Below, one piece after another: positions 36,859-49,542 of a DNA stretch of 64,000 nucleotides. Every line of letters starts with the position of its first letter. The first letter of the stretch is position 1. The translations under genes were made by a program, and so were the position numbers. Under the pieces are notes generated by a model. The model had not been told where the DNA came from. It saw only the letters and a program-made list of their open reading frames with translations, and ran no database searches. This stretch comes from Gyromitra esculenta (taxonomy: Eukaryota > Ascomycota > Pezizomycetes > Pezizales > Discinaceae). The DNA is taken from assembly GCA_038503075.1 (NCBI GenBank), contig JBCAML010000019.1, positions 1,426,001-1,490,000 on the forward strand, in the 5' to 3' direction.

Positions 36859-39800
36859 ATAATTCTAGCCTTAGGACATAGAGAGAGACTCGCGATATTG
36901 TCTAGGCGTTGCTGTCACTAGTATTAGTGCGTGTTGCAAAATGTCTGTATGTAGAGAAACCCTAAAACCGCATTTTATTTGTACGAAGACATTCCCTGGG
37001 GAGTTGTTTCGTGGTTTACGGAGCGAGACGTTGGCCCCAGCTCCATATGTCCTGGCCAGTGGCGTACAAGCAGCGCCTGTCACCGACACCTAGATATTCC
37101 AGCCCAAGAGTGACCTTGAATAGAATAGACAGCAGCGATAGACAGTGCTTCTAGAGTGTGGCTACTATTCCAGGTCTGGGTCACGTGGTGTGTTACTTAA
37201 TTCCGGTAATACTGCAGCTGGGCATATGCATTCCTCTGCTATACTTGGCCATTCCAACTGATGGCTTGGCGGGACTTCAGTACCTGGGTCAGGGCACTCT
37301 AATCTCAACAGTCCCGTCCTGGCTCCCGGAATGCGGGGAAACGCAATCTCATGCTTAAGCTCTAATCCTTACCAAGCATTGAGCCGCGAGATTCGAGCAG
37401 GCTTGACGCTGGAACAGGATTAACAGTAATGCCTGGATCTGTGATGCTGCAGTCTTCGTCATTCATGGCCTCGGGTATTTGGTGCCTTGCAGTTGGCTAC
37501 ACCACGACCGTCTGATATTCCGTGGCTTGAGGATGTCGATAGTGTATATGTAAATTCAGAAAAGATTCAATGTAAGGTATGCGACCAAGCCTGGCGAGTT
37601 AATTCAACTCCGATGGGTAGTCCTTTCATCTCTCTAGATGCGGTCTAAACGCACGTAGCCGCCAACAAGCCAATGCGGTGGACGAGACGACAATTAGCCT
37701 TCCCCTATGGACACTGCGGGTGGGGTGGTAAGCCTACCAGTCCACTTCCCGTGCAGATATGTTGCGGGTAGTGTTGCATACAGAGTGCGCTTTCATGAGC
37801 GGTGCTTTAATCAAACCTGGTATTGCTCAAAAATACGCAAGCAATGCCGATAGCCTATCCAAAGGTTATATCGGCGGTGGCCATGACGCGCGCGCTCTGC
37901 ATATGCTCCTATAGCCATGCCATGGGAGCGCAATTCGTTTCTTCGTTAACTCGCACCACCAGAGAGTGTGCACCCGGGCCTCTGGTTGGGGAGCTACGGT
38001 GCAGATGTTTGCATACCTTAATCCAGCTGAAACCGGACCCTTGTCCCTATCCTTATCTACCATTCGTTCACGATCGTCCGTCGTGCCAGAGTCGACGATA
38101 CAGTCTATCGGCAATCGGCCAACGTGCCCTATAATCGGACTTGAATCTGGTCGCAGTGCTCTATATGTCTGCCGGGATCGATCAGGTATGAAACGGCGGT
38201 CCTTCACACACCTACATTGATGCATGGTCCCGCAGATGAACTTTATTTAATTAACGTATTACAGTTAGCCTGGTGTTAGAGCAGAATAGATTGAGCCAAA
38301 TTTAAGGGTACGTATACGGACTTTCAAGAAAAATCGGCTCAACGAGAATCGCCGTACAGTAAGTCTATTCCTATGTGAAGGACTTTCCAGGAAACGAATG
38401 AGCCTTTGCGACTTTAACAGATTTCCAAAATTCGAGTTTTTGGGTTTAGGGTAAGAAAGAGAGGGTGGAACAGAGATGAGGAAGTTCCAATGAATTTATA
38501 TATATACTGAGCTAGCATCGTAACCTCAACACATACCCCATACCTACTTAATGCACGCGTACGGTGGCGTCTAACGCTTCAATACTAATTTCCAGAACCA
38601 CTCTACTCCCTTCTTGCTTAGCTACATTTAGGTATATACACTCTTTCCGAACGGGACGAAACGGTGTTCTGGCCCCGCCACGAACTTTGAGATCTTGCGA
38701 ATTACCTACCAGACAATGCATGTGCTTCATGAGCGGATCGGTTGCCTCCAAAAATCCCTGCCTGCCTGCCTGCTTGCCTGCCTGCCTGTGCCGCTGATGA
38801 ACTCTCGAACGAACCAATTTCGGGAGGAGTTTTCCGCGTAGGTATTGAGAATACTGCTTCGATTGCAAATCTGGACTTCGTCTTGCAAATCTACCAATAA
38901 CGGCAGAAATATAAATTTTATTATGAATTCCCTTGAAAACCAGTAACAAACACTGGCAGAAGATATTATTTCTAGCTAGTCAGAGATGCTAGCCTTGCTT
39001 GATTTACTTGCTCCATGATGTGGTAGTGTAACTGCTTGTGCTGCTTATAGCTAAGGATGCACGTGGAGGTGGGGAGTAATCAAGATTAATTTATAGTCTG
39101 ATAACATGTATAGATTGAAAGGCTGGGAAAAAATGTCTGGTGAGAACTTCCATCTCTCAAAACCTTCGAAGTTGCTTGCTTGGTACGTATCTAGTCGTAG
39201 AACTAGTCGATCGAGAGAGAAATAGTATATCATGTCTTGGATTGAACTTTAAAAAAGAGTGGGAAATATGTAGTGAGGGAATCACTTGACATACCGATAT
39301 ACGTATCAACCTAATATTCCTGACTTATTCCTCCGTGATACTTACTGCGAATTAAATCGCGGGGACTGAGCTTGTAGCTAAAGGTACCGGTTGTGTTGTG
39401 CTGGAATTGGAAGTGAAGAAAACGTAATTCCGCTTCGGGTTGAATGTACCCAATGAATAAACAACAACAAATGTAATTTCGCCATCATTGAAAGTCACTC
39501 GGCCACCCGGAAAGCAAAGAAATGCCCCCCTCTGGTATATGGTACCGCCCCAAGACACTCATTCTAAAATTTCCAAATACGATCTAAAATTTCCTCTTGG
39601 AGTGTGCCAATCGTATGGTTCGCGATAATACCACGAAGGTAAACGAGCAACACATCACCTAAATAACTCCTGCGGATATTGCGTACCGCCGAGTTGAGGC
39701 AATCGGCTGTGGTAGTGATTCAGCCTCCGTGACGAACTTGCAAGAAATACCTCACAGAACGCTGGGCATGGCGGTCTTTTCAAAATGTTACTAGAGTGCT

Positions 39801-40019
39801 TGATCAGCTACAAACTGAACACAAAAAATCTCACTTAGCATTACACGTTGAAATACCGGCGAAAAAAACTATCTCGTACGGCATTGCAAACCAAAGCCTC
39901 TCTGCTACGCTCCAAAGCAATTACCCGTAATAGACAAGAACTATCTCATCTAGTTTAGGTTCAGTAGTCCCTCGGCATCGCTATTGATTCCGTATGATCT
40001 TCCGGGGGGTTTTATCTTC
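36859..40019. other. long spacer with CCTG microsatellite
   Basis: More than 3 kb without a supported gene. An imperfect CCTG/CTTG tetranucleotide array lies at about 38757-38790. Other ORFs are short and unmotivated. Confidence 0.4.
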
Positions 40020-40193
40020 TATAAAGCGCAAACCTCACCCCTCTGTACATATCTCGAATCAATCCCGCTCTTCGCTCTTCGCTCTTGATCCACATCCAAC
40101 ACCCATCTTCGCGCTCTTCGCTCTACTTCTAAAATAGCCACCTCTTCCAAATAATCCATCAAAATACGCTTCTCTACCATATTTACCGCCGCC
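40020..40193 (+). promoter_or_regulatory. TATA box and leader of the HsbA-like gene
   Basis: TATAAAG at about 40021 lies roughly 170 bp before the ATG at 40194, followed by a pyrimidine-rich leader with repeated TTCGCTCT motifs. The ATG context GCCGCCATGG is an excellent Kozak match. Confidence 0.5.
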
Positions 40194-40838
40194 ATGGCTT
40201 TTGGTTACGCCGCTGCTCAAGCAACTACAGCCCAACAGATTGTACAGGCTTTCAAGGAGATCACCACTCTCTCCGACGACCTCCGCACACAAACCCAGAA
40301 GATCAATGTCGTCAATGCCCCGCTTCAGGGATCCGTAAGTTCACGAACCATCTCCTTGAATCATCTTTCAATCATAACGCTAACTCCACTCACCAGAAAA
40401 TTGCCCAAGGTTTCACCGCGATCACCAACAGAATCGACCAAGCCTCTACGCTGCTCTCGGGGGGTGCCAGCCGCAAAACCAAGCGCCAAATTCTTCCTCT
40501 CAGTGACGCTAATGCTCGACTTGTTATAGAAGCTCTAACCACTTTCGTGCAAGTCCATCAAGCTCTCCTCAACGTCGTCATCGAGAAACATGGTGTTCTT
40601 ACTCTGGTCCCCTTCTTTGGGCAAATCCACCAGAGTCTTGTCTCTTTGAGAGCTGCTGTCGATGTAAGCTCTTTCTTGGGGGGATGCGTTCGTGCCAGAC
40701 ACTAACGGCGTGATATAGACCTTTGCATTCTACCTTATCATCTTGATCCCCACTCAAGAGTCCGCCGCAAAAATTCGGTTTAGCGGCTTGACTGTCACGG
40801 TTGAGCAGGCTAAAGATACCTATTCCGAGATACTTTAA
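40194..40838 (+). CDS. HsbA/galactomannoprotein-like small helical protein
   Basis: Three exons (40194-40334, 40397-40663, 40719-40838), phases 0/0, 175 aa. All-helical, with regularly spaced hydrophobics (QIVQAFKEITTLSDDLRTQT, FTAITNRIDQASTLL, VIEALTTFVQVHQALLNVVI), a pattern seen in fungal hydrophobic-surface-binding / cell-wall galactomannoprotein (HsbA) domains, which bind hydrophobic surfaces or lipids. Length suits that family, but the usual N-terminal secretion signal is missing: the protein starts MAFGYAAAQATTAQQ and enters the helical domain at once. It may be cytosolic, or a signal exon may lie upstream; the strong TATA and Kozak signals argue for the short form. Family assignment is tentative. 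Confidence 0.65.
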
Positions 40839-42059
40839 ACGGTTTATTCGCACTGCGGTTTGAATCGGTTTGCCATCTAGTTAGCTGGCTGGCTAGCGTT
40901 GCTATTTCTGTTTGTGTTTGTTTTTTGTTTTATAATATCTTCACGAAGTATTTGTTGGAACGAAGTTGCGGAATATGGAATAGGCGGAGGAATATAGCTA
41001 AAGAGATGATAAGAATATATGGCAGTTTTTGATATACTATCTGGGGGGGTTTTTTTTTTTACCTCCAGGCTATCGCGATTTGTGAACGACACATGTATTT
41101 CAGCTACCCCTCCCTCCCTAGCGATCGCTTTATTCAAAGAACCACGCAATAAGCAAAACCCTATCTTGAATAAACTTTGACGAAGCGATTGCATATTGTA
41201 CCAGTTGGTGTGTATCCACAACCCGGAACAGGCAGACCGCCCCTTTCGGCGAGTGTACAACTCCGTGTATCCTGTCTCGAACCATAAATCATCACTCGTG
41301 GCCAACCATTACGTAATAAATGCTCGATCGGGACTACGTATTCGAACCGAGCATTCCCGGCGGGGATACAGCAGCAGTCGTTTAATGAGGCGGCAACGGC
41401 AATGCTACACTCTAGCAATATGGGCTATTCTCCATGTTCACAAGAGAGTTTAGAGCTATGCTCCGAGATAAAGATATTTTTATGTAGTTCTATCCATTTG
41501 TTTATTCTTACACTTAAGCCCCGTTGTCTGCATAGTGATGTTGGTTCTGCTGCTAGGGAAGGTATTGTTACTGTCGCCTCACTAATTATAAACGACTACC
41601 ATTGTACAATCTGCAAGTGAGAAAAAGCCATCAGGATAATGAATTATATTAAAGTATATGAAAACAAGTATTGCTTATAGTGACTATTTCTTGATTCGCT
41701 GAAAGTAGCCACATATATGTCATAAAGCATGCAGTACATGTAAATTATCGGTAGAACTAAAAGGAGCGGGGAATATGTGTATCTTGACGTGCTCAAACTC
41801 AAGACTGATGAATACCTGACCTTTTTATCTATCGTTTCTGCGATTGACCGATGATGAGATTACCGTGAATACTAATTGCAGGCAGGTCTTGGCAGGTTGC
41901 ACCTGTATCTGTGCCTCAACAGGACAGATTCCCTAGTGGAGTAAGATTTAACGTCAACGACAAACTCACGTACTTTTCAAAGGTGGCGATGAACTAAGCT
42001 GAATTACTGGGATTATGATGAGAGGAGAAGCTAGAAACGATCAGGAAAGCTTCGAAGAA
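40839..42059. other. spacer, no supported gene
   Basis: Intergenic. It holds short ORFs around 41.2-41.6 kb on both strands with no motif. A T-run (about 12) occurs at 41049. Confidence 0.4.
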
Positions 42060-42830
42060 ACCGTCAGTTAGACAGCCCTGAACGTACCTGGAGACTCTCA
42101 GGGCCATAGTCGTTGACTTGATATGGCCTATCGGGAAGCCCATATGTAGTCAAGATAATAGTTGATTGACTAATCGAGAATTTGGGTCTTGGCGTCCTCC
42201 TCTGGGCCACTGGCGAAGCCCTGGTTAGCACTAAGCAAACGCCGGCTGTGGATATCAAGAATCGAGTTGTTCTGCTTGATGAAAGACACTGACTGAGTCC
42301 GCCATGAATTGTTAGAAGTTGGCAAGAATGATATTCTCGGCCCGACGAGGCGGGCTGTAGGAAAAAGTTCACGGAGCCTGTGATAAGCCCATAAATAGGT
42401 CTCTAGCCATTTCTCCTGACTATTTGCCCAGAACCCACCGCCATCGGGTTCGTTCCACGGGTCAATCTGTAAGCTATCGGCGATACCGTTGGCATGAATA
42501 CCAGAGACAAATCGCCGGAGGAATTTATCCCATTCGCCACAATCGCCGTTGTCGCAAGGCCAGACGCCACCGCTTCCTTGAGTCCCATCGGCCTGTAGCG
42601 ATGCCAGAACGATAAAACTGCAACGCTACGCATGTACGGTGAAACTCATGCCCTGTGGATCATGGATTAAAAGAACATATGTTCGGCGTGTCAGGTATGC
42701 CGTATGTAAAATCGGAAACAAGATGAGTTGGCGTTCCAGTTTTCGTGGATAGATCAACTGAAGCGGCATCTCGCTTTTTCCCGGCAGACTATTGCCGACA
42801 GGCACAAAACTTGATGTCGAACATTTATTT
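42060..42830 (-). pseudogene. glycoside hydrolase (GH39-like clan A) pseudogene
   Basis: Minus-strand relic of a secreted clan-A (TIM-barrel) glycosidase. The N-terminal part reads DAASVDLSTKTGTPTHLVSD then FTYGIPDTPNI and meets stops before and after it. About 60 expected residues are then missing, and the frame resumes at about 42600 with ADGTQGSGGVWPCDNGD, GEWDKFLRRFVSGIHANGI, the catalytic-type IDPWNEPDGGGFWA and SFLPTSNNSWRTQSVSF, hits a TAG after QILD, and continues one frame over with TTYGLPDRPYQVNDYGPE. So: an internal deletion, at least two stops and one frameshift. Family recognition rests on the WNEPDG block and the TYGLP..VNDYG block; the exact GH number is uncertain. It sits beside a sugar transporter and GH31 gene. 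Confidence 0.75.
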
Positions 42831-43538
42831 CTCTCGGAGGGGGGGGCGTTCGTAGATCTTAAAGTTTAGGTTGATGATATTCTCATTGCGTTATGTATCC
42901 ATTATATGAGCGATCAAGTATAATTTATGCCTATAAGTCACCAACTGGAGGTTTCGTGTGAGGAATTCTCTTGCATATTTGAAGGTCAAAGTAGATAACT
43001 ATATAGAATGGTAATAAACAACCAGGACCTCTAGGGGCTTGAGGGAAGCCTCTGAGATGACCCATTCAACTCGAAAATTGGAATGTGTACTGCGGTTAAA
43101 AAATAATCATCATAGACTCTCACTCGGTTAGCTATACATAGATTCTTGGCAAGTGTCTGCATATGTTAGAATACAATAGCGAATGAGTATTATTTTGTCT
43201 TAGGAAGAGGACTGGATCTAGGTGAAGCTGCACTAATATTCAGTAGTTTGGTCAGTAGAAAGGCGAAGGTTACTATCGAAGATCTACACCACCCCAGGCG
43301 GAAACCGCGATAGCCAGTGAAGACTATATAAGGACGTAGTATTTTCAACGAATTTAATTCATGATTGCGCTAATGGCAATGTATTTAATTTGGTAGATAC
43401 ATCTTTGCATAGTAACTACAGCTTTCAAATTTTAATTTGATCGAAGACCTAAGCATAAGTCGACCGTGTAAGAGTCTCAAAGTAGCTATAACTAGCCCAT
43501 TGTCTCGAAAGTAGCTAAACCGATAGAGAATATATCTC
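42831..43538. other. spacer, no supported gene
   Basis: AT-rich intergenic DNA at the 3' side of the transporter; nothing supported. Confidence 0.4.
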
Positions 43539-45681
43539 TCAAGATCTTCCCGGACTCCCAGTATCCACATCTTCCTCTTCCTCGACACCCATTTTCGCAG
43601 CTGATGCATCCAAACTCTCAACTATAACCTGATCGCCAAACACCGCGTTGATTTCCTCCAGCGACTTACCCTTCGTCTCCGGGAAGAATGAAAACACGGT
43701 TAGCGCGGCACATGCGTTAGTGGCGATGAAAACTGAATAGTACTTCCATCCGATATTGGCAAACGCGATGGGCGATATCTGGTTGAAAACGATATTGACA
43801 AGGACATTACACATGATCGATAACGAAGAACCTTGGGCGCGAATTGCCTGGTTGAGTATCTCTGGAACATATATGTAGTGAATTGAGTTGAAGCCGAGAG
43901 AAAATCTAGATCACTATAGTTAAAGGGGCATGTCCAGCATCGAAAGTGGGGGGCAACAGGAGGTCTCACATGATGGAGAAAAGGAAGATAAATGCGATTG
44001 CCCATCCCTGCCCTACCCGATTCGTCCCCTTTCCGAAGGCTGCAGTCATTGCCATGATGAGGGACGTGTCGATAGTCATGATGATGGCAGTAATCCAGAG
44101 CGTTTTCTTTCGACCCCACTTATCAACGTAGAGCAGACAGACGATCTGCCGAGTCATTCGTTAAAACGATTATGATCTGGAGCTGTGAAAATCGGGTGGT
44201 CTAGGGTGGCCCTACATTGGCAAGTGGCCCAACCATTCCATAACATCCAGCAAGAAGAGTCACCATGTGTCCGGTGATACCGACTCCTTTGTACAGGTCC
44301 GTTTGATAGTCTACATAGCATTTGCATTAACTGTTTGGTCCAGTTTAATACCCTTTTCGATACCAAGTTTGGCAGGAACTTACAGTTTATGACGTTGATA
44401 CCTGTGGACATCGTAGAATAATTAGCATTGGGGGGAATCGTTGGAACTTGATCTAGCACATATTCAAAGACATACCACTTAGCTGAGTGAATACCTGGAC
44501 CAAAATTGCCAAAATCAATCTCTTCCGATAACTCCTTCTAGTTACCAGCTCCTTGATGCTTCTTACGTTGACACTGTTTTCATATCGTATTTGCTCCCGC
44601 ATCTGATTGAATTCTGCGCGGAGGAATGCCTCGTCTTGTCCACCACCGTGAAGACGTTTCAGTACTGTGAATGCTTCGTCATCACGTTCCTTCTCCAGAA
44701 GCCAACGCGGAGAGAATGGAAGCCACCATAGGCCAGCGAGGAGAATGATTGCAGGCGCACATTCTGCGGAGAGTCAGAACTGTATATAGATTTAGCGAAG
44801 CTACGAAGGTTGAACGTACGGAAAGCTAGTGGAAATCGCCACTTGAAATCTCCATGGGCGTAGGAGCATCCGAAACCAATCCACTAAAGCGCCGATTAGT
44901 ACTAAAGAGAATACTTTAGCCCCGCAGTACTTGCATTTGCCGCGGCGAAACCAAATCCTACGAATTGGGCGTGGAGACCTGCAATCATTCCTCTTTTTGC
45001 AGGTGGTGCAATTTCGCTGTTGTAAATTGGGATAGTCATATCTGATCATTCGACACCATCAGAGGGCCCGGTTTATCTGGCTTAGAAAAGGGGGGGTACT
45101 GAGACGGGACTAGGAACGTACTCATCATTCCCACCGCGAAACCACCCAGAATTCGGCCCACTATCAGCATAGATATGTCGACAGCGGCAGCTTGAATAAT
45201 TCCTGCTATAAGTGCTATAAGCGCAGCGAGTTGAATAGTCCTTTTTCTTCCTAGATAGTTTTATCTTTGTATTAATTCCTTAACGTGTGTATCCAATATA
45301 CAGGTATAATTACCCCATGCATCCGCAGACCAGCCAGCGAGCAAGACACCGAAAAATGATCCACCTCCAAAGGTCGACACCACTGCTCCCTTGAGTGATG
45401 CTACTGGAGTTTAGCCCCCTTCGATCGCATTGAATATAGAGAATGTTACTTACGGGTGAACGGTGCGAAATACTCAAGAAATGTATCATGCGAGATCGTG
45501 GTGGAAATGATACCAGAATCTATACCGTAAAGAAGAGAGCCAACCTACATTCGCAAAGACAGTCAGACGTCACATTTTCTTCTTGGGTCAGCGACGAAAC
45601 TCTGTAACTTACAGCAGCAAACGTAGAACAACCCCAGGTATACAGGTTGACATTGTCTCTGCGATTGGTTGATGGTGGCAT
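43539..45681 (-). CDS. MFS sugar transporter (quinate/pentose permease-like)
   Basis: Sugar porter family, 496 aa, eleven exons: 45681-45613, 45544-45454, 45400-45314, 45250-45122, 45041-44935, 44883-44820, 44763-44476, 44401-44384, 44310-44216, 44145-43970, 43905-43539. All phases close. Signatures: LLYGIDSGIIS (helix 1), WGRKRTIQ (loop 2-3), VGRILGGFAVGMM, PIYNSEIAPPAKRGMI, FSPRWLLEKERD (PESPR variant), TQLSGINVINYY (helix 7), KWGRKKTL, YVPEILNQAIRAQG and PETKGKSLEEI. The fifth intron uses a GC donor (44934 down), and the eighth exon is only 18 nt. It is divergent from the GH31 alpha-xylosidase about 1 kb away, suggesting uptake of plant-wall-derived sugars; substrate is inferred from context only. 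Intact. Confidence 0.93.
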
Positions 45682-46672
45682 TATTGTATCTATTGATTGC
45701 CTTTTTGACTAGTCTTAGGTGGGTTTTTATTTGATAGCAAGTAGCTTTCGTGGGGACTTGTGAATTAGAAGACTGCGGCAACGTACCAGGATCTTGATTG
45801 AAACTTGGAAATCCCGGTTTCCCAGATACGAAGCATAGGTTACCTGGATAGCTTCCTTCGGCCAGGAAGAGTCTCTTATAATCAGTATTATATGCACGAT
45901 AGCTTATAGCTATTGATATAGTCAAGGGGTTAGCCCAGCGACCGCGTGTGAGGTATGCTAGGATGTTAACAGGCCACCGCCGTATAGCTAGCATTCGGAA
46001 CCGGGTACCCGAGAATTACCTCTGCCTTATGAGGCTGCACAACGTTGTTTAGATTGATGGAAACTGCTCTACGCCGCGGGGTGCTACTGCAACTTAACCG
46101 TGACGAGATATCGGAGGTGAACTGAACTTTGGCGTTCTAGTAATGATAGTCTATTAGATTCCGCACACTTCGAGGCTCGGTTATCGGACCATCTGTACGC
46201 GAACCCCATCATATTTCGTTTTACCCTTTTATCCACAATTCGGATAAGTTGGGACCCATTCAGACATCACCAACCATGTCTTAGCTGGTAAGCCCCGACA
46301 TCACAAGTCTGCGACCTTCACGCAGGGTGCCTTGGACGTTGCAATGTTCAACATGCTCTACAGATGCTTCAACGCATTCCCCGCTTCTTCGGAGCGTTAA
46401 CATCCGCCGGAATATCCGTTCTCTTTCTATTGGCATCGCGTTATCATGCAACCAGATTCGGGAGTTAATCTCAAATCAACCCCTCATCTAATAAACACTT
46501 GAAATTTAAATTTAAATTGTACCTTTGCATTTCCTCTTGTTTAAATGCCCACATGACATGCTTGCACCCGTAGACTCCTCATAGCTCGGAGGATAAAAGG
46601 TTCAGCTATTTCCATTTGCAATTGCAAAATTCAAAAACCACCGTAGCTTGATTCTCTACACACTCCATCATC
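45682..46672. promoter_or_regulatory. divergent promoter, transporter and alpha-xylosidase
   Basis: About 1 kb between the two ATGs. It contains TTAGCC at 45930-45935 (reverse complement of GGCTAA, the core of XlnR/Xyr1-type xylan-regulator sites). One hexamer alone is weak evidence. A CT-poor AT-rich block lies near 46490-46520. Confidence 0.4.
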
Positions 46673-49542
46673 ATGGTGAAATTTTCCAGGGGGATGTGGC
46701 ATGCCTCGCCCGATACCATCATCCGCTGGGCTACCGAGTCGGTAAAGGCTGAAGCTAAACCAGAATCTATAAGGACTGTAGCTGTAAGCTGATCCTCTTG
46801 AATTCAGGGATAGGTCAAACAAAAGGGGTTGTATTAATAAAGTCTTGAAGGCCTCACGTGCGATCAACCACAGAGGTGATACTTTAAACAATCCGACTCT
46901 CACCCTAGAACTCGAATCTCCATCCGATAATATTCTGCTCTTGAAAGGCACACATTGGAAAGCACAGAAAAGCGTCTCAATTGGACCTCATTTTGAGTTA
47001 TATCCAGATGGTATTGTCAGTAATTCAACTCTAGAAATGATTCGTCGAGTTGCATGCTGACTTGCAATTGTACAAACCAGCCAGCAAGAACCAACCCTAT
47101 CTCGACCGAGAAGACTGCGACATCGCTTGTTCTTACAACGGGCACGCTCAAAACTGAAATCGATACACGCCCTAAGTCGTTTAACATTGACTTCCGTGCA
47201 GGCAAAAAGCTCCTCACCAAGCTAGGCTGGCGTTCAATCGGTTACGTGCAAAAAGATACAGACGCACACCCAAACACAGAACTTGTTAACCCCGATAAGG
47301 GCGAGCGCTGGTTCACTTATCAGCTCGAACTAAGCGTTGGCGAGAAGATATATGGCTTGGGAGAACGTTTCGGACCGTTCGTAAAGAATGGCCAGGCAAG
47401 TCTCTACAAGATTCGACTCCCCAGTTAAATCTTTGCTAATGGGCATATATTTCAGGCCGTAGAAATGTGGCATGAAGACGGGGGGGTCAATCTCTCTATC
47501 CTTCTCTTGACTAATTAGTCCCTAACCAATATGTATACTTTAGACTTCATCGGAGCTTACGTATAAGAATGTGCCATTCTACCTCAGCTCCAATGGTTAC
47601 GGAATCTTCATTCCGTCATCCGCTTTCATCTCCTACGAGATTCAATCTGAGCGCACTACTCGAGTCAACATTGCCATCCCGGGCGAGGCTCTGTCGATGT
47701 ACTTGATCTACGGGCCATCACCGAAGGAGATCCTGAACAAATATACGCTACTCACTGGGCGTCCTGCTCTTGTGCCGACCTGGACTTTTGGCCTCTGGCT
47801 AAGTACCAGCTTCACGACAAACTACGACGAAACAACAGTTGATGCTTTCTTGAACGGGATGAAGGAACGGAATATTCCGACGGGCGTGTTCCATTACGAT
47901 TGTTTCTGGATGAAAGGATTCCATTGGTGTGATTTCGAGTTCGACCCAGAGCTTTTTCCGGACCCGCAGACGCAGCTGGCAAGTTTGAAAAGGAGGGGCA
48001 TCAAGGTATTGATTGATTGGGAGTTCTTGATTCTGAGGCATTCAGATATTAACTTTGAATAGGTGTGTGTATGGATCAATTCATACATTGCGCAAGAGAG
48101 CAAAATCTTCGATGAGGGTGTAGAAGGTGGTTACTTCATCAAGAGATCTGATGGCAGCGTTTGGCAGTACGATGCTTGGGTAAGACTGAATTACGGTCAA
48201 CTTTTTGTGCCTTTTAATGCAACCTTTTAACGCTCAATTCAGCAAGCTGGAATGGCCTTGGTGGACTTCACCAACCCGGATGCTTGTAAATGGTATCAGT
48301 CGAAATTAGCCAACTTGATAGATCTTGGAGTTAACGCCTTCAAGGTTTTTACTAGCTTCCTTCTTGATTTTAACTCACAAGCTACGAGTTACTAAAATGC
48401 TCGCGTAGACTGATTTCGGCGAGCGCATACCCACCGGTGACGCTGTATATTTCGACGGCTCCGACCCTCAGAAGATGCACAACTACTACACATTCCTCTA
48501 CAACAAGGTAACTTTTGAAGTCCTTGAAAAGAAGCTTGGGAAAAACAGCGCAACATTGTTTGCGCGTTCTGCTACGGCAGGTGGACAACGCTTCCCAGTA
48601 CACTGGGGTGGAGATCCAATGTCAACCTTCACAGCCATGGCTGAAACGCTGAGGGGCGGGCTTAGCCTAGGATTATCAGGTTTTGGCTTTTGGGCGCACG
48701 ACATTGGTGGGTTTGAGGGAAAGCCAGAGCCTGGTTTGTTCAAAAGGTGGATTGCGTTCGGATGCCTATCAAGCCACTCGCGATTACACGGAAGTGGGAG
48801 CTTCAGGGTGAGCTATTCGTGGTAGGTTAACATGAAAGATTACGCGGAGCTAATTCCTTCACCACAGGCACCATGGCTCCTCGACGAATCCGGAGAAGCA
48901 GACAAAGTCTTGAAACGCTTCGTAAACTTCAAGCTGTCCCTCCTTCCCTACCTCTACAAGCAAGCCATTAATGCACACAAGCTCGGGCATCCTGTGATGC
49001 GTCCAATCTTTGCGGAATTCCCTGAAGACGCTAGCACATGGTATCTTGATACCCAATACATGCTCGGTGAGAACATACTGGTGGCGCCTGTCTTCAATAA
49101 CGAAGGTCATGTCGAATACTATGTGCCAAAGGGGAGATGGTATGGCCTCCTCGATGGCAAATGGAGAGAAGGCCCAGGATACGTCACGGAGAACCACGAC
49201 TATTTCTCACTCCCCGTTTTACTAAGACCTGGTTCGGCGGTGGTTTTCGGGGCTAACGAAGAGATTGCACATTACGATTGGACTGAACGTGTGAGGATAG
49301 TCGTTAACCCGGTCGAGGGGATGGATATTGAGGTTGATATCCCTGACTATCAGAATGCTGGCGAAATCAAGACACAGCTTAGGGTGAGATCCTCGAACGG
49401 GTTCATGACTGTCGAGGTTTCGGAAGGCAGCCTGGTTGGTGCTTGGAACGTCGTTGTTCCTGGCAAAACGTTGAAACAGTCGGGAGGCGAAGGGGTTTCT
49501 GTGGTGGATGGGGCAACCTCCGTAAAGCTGGAGTATGCCTAG
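46673..49542 (+). CDS. GH31 alpha-xylosidase
   Basis: Retaining glycoside hydrolase family 31 enzyme, expected to release alpha-linked xylose from xyloglucan oligosaccharides such as isoprimeverose. Nine exons: 46673-46783, 46851-47010, 47085-47395, 47456-47485, 47544-48005, 48063-48179, 48243-48344, 48409-48807, 48868-49542; 788 aa, phases closed, close to the YicI-like subfamily length. Visible: HRGDTLN, GLGERFGPF, VPFYLSSNGYGIF, PTWTFGLWLSTSFTT, FHYDCFWMKGFHWCDFEFD, nucleophile Asp at about 433 in TDFGERIP, acid/base Asp at about 500 in VHWGGDP, and WAHDIGGF. No signal peptide (starts MVKFSRGMWH), so it is probably intracellular, acting after oligosaccharide uptake. The third intron has a GC donor (CAG|GCAAGT), and exon 4 is 30 nt. 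Intact. Confidence 0.93.
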
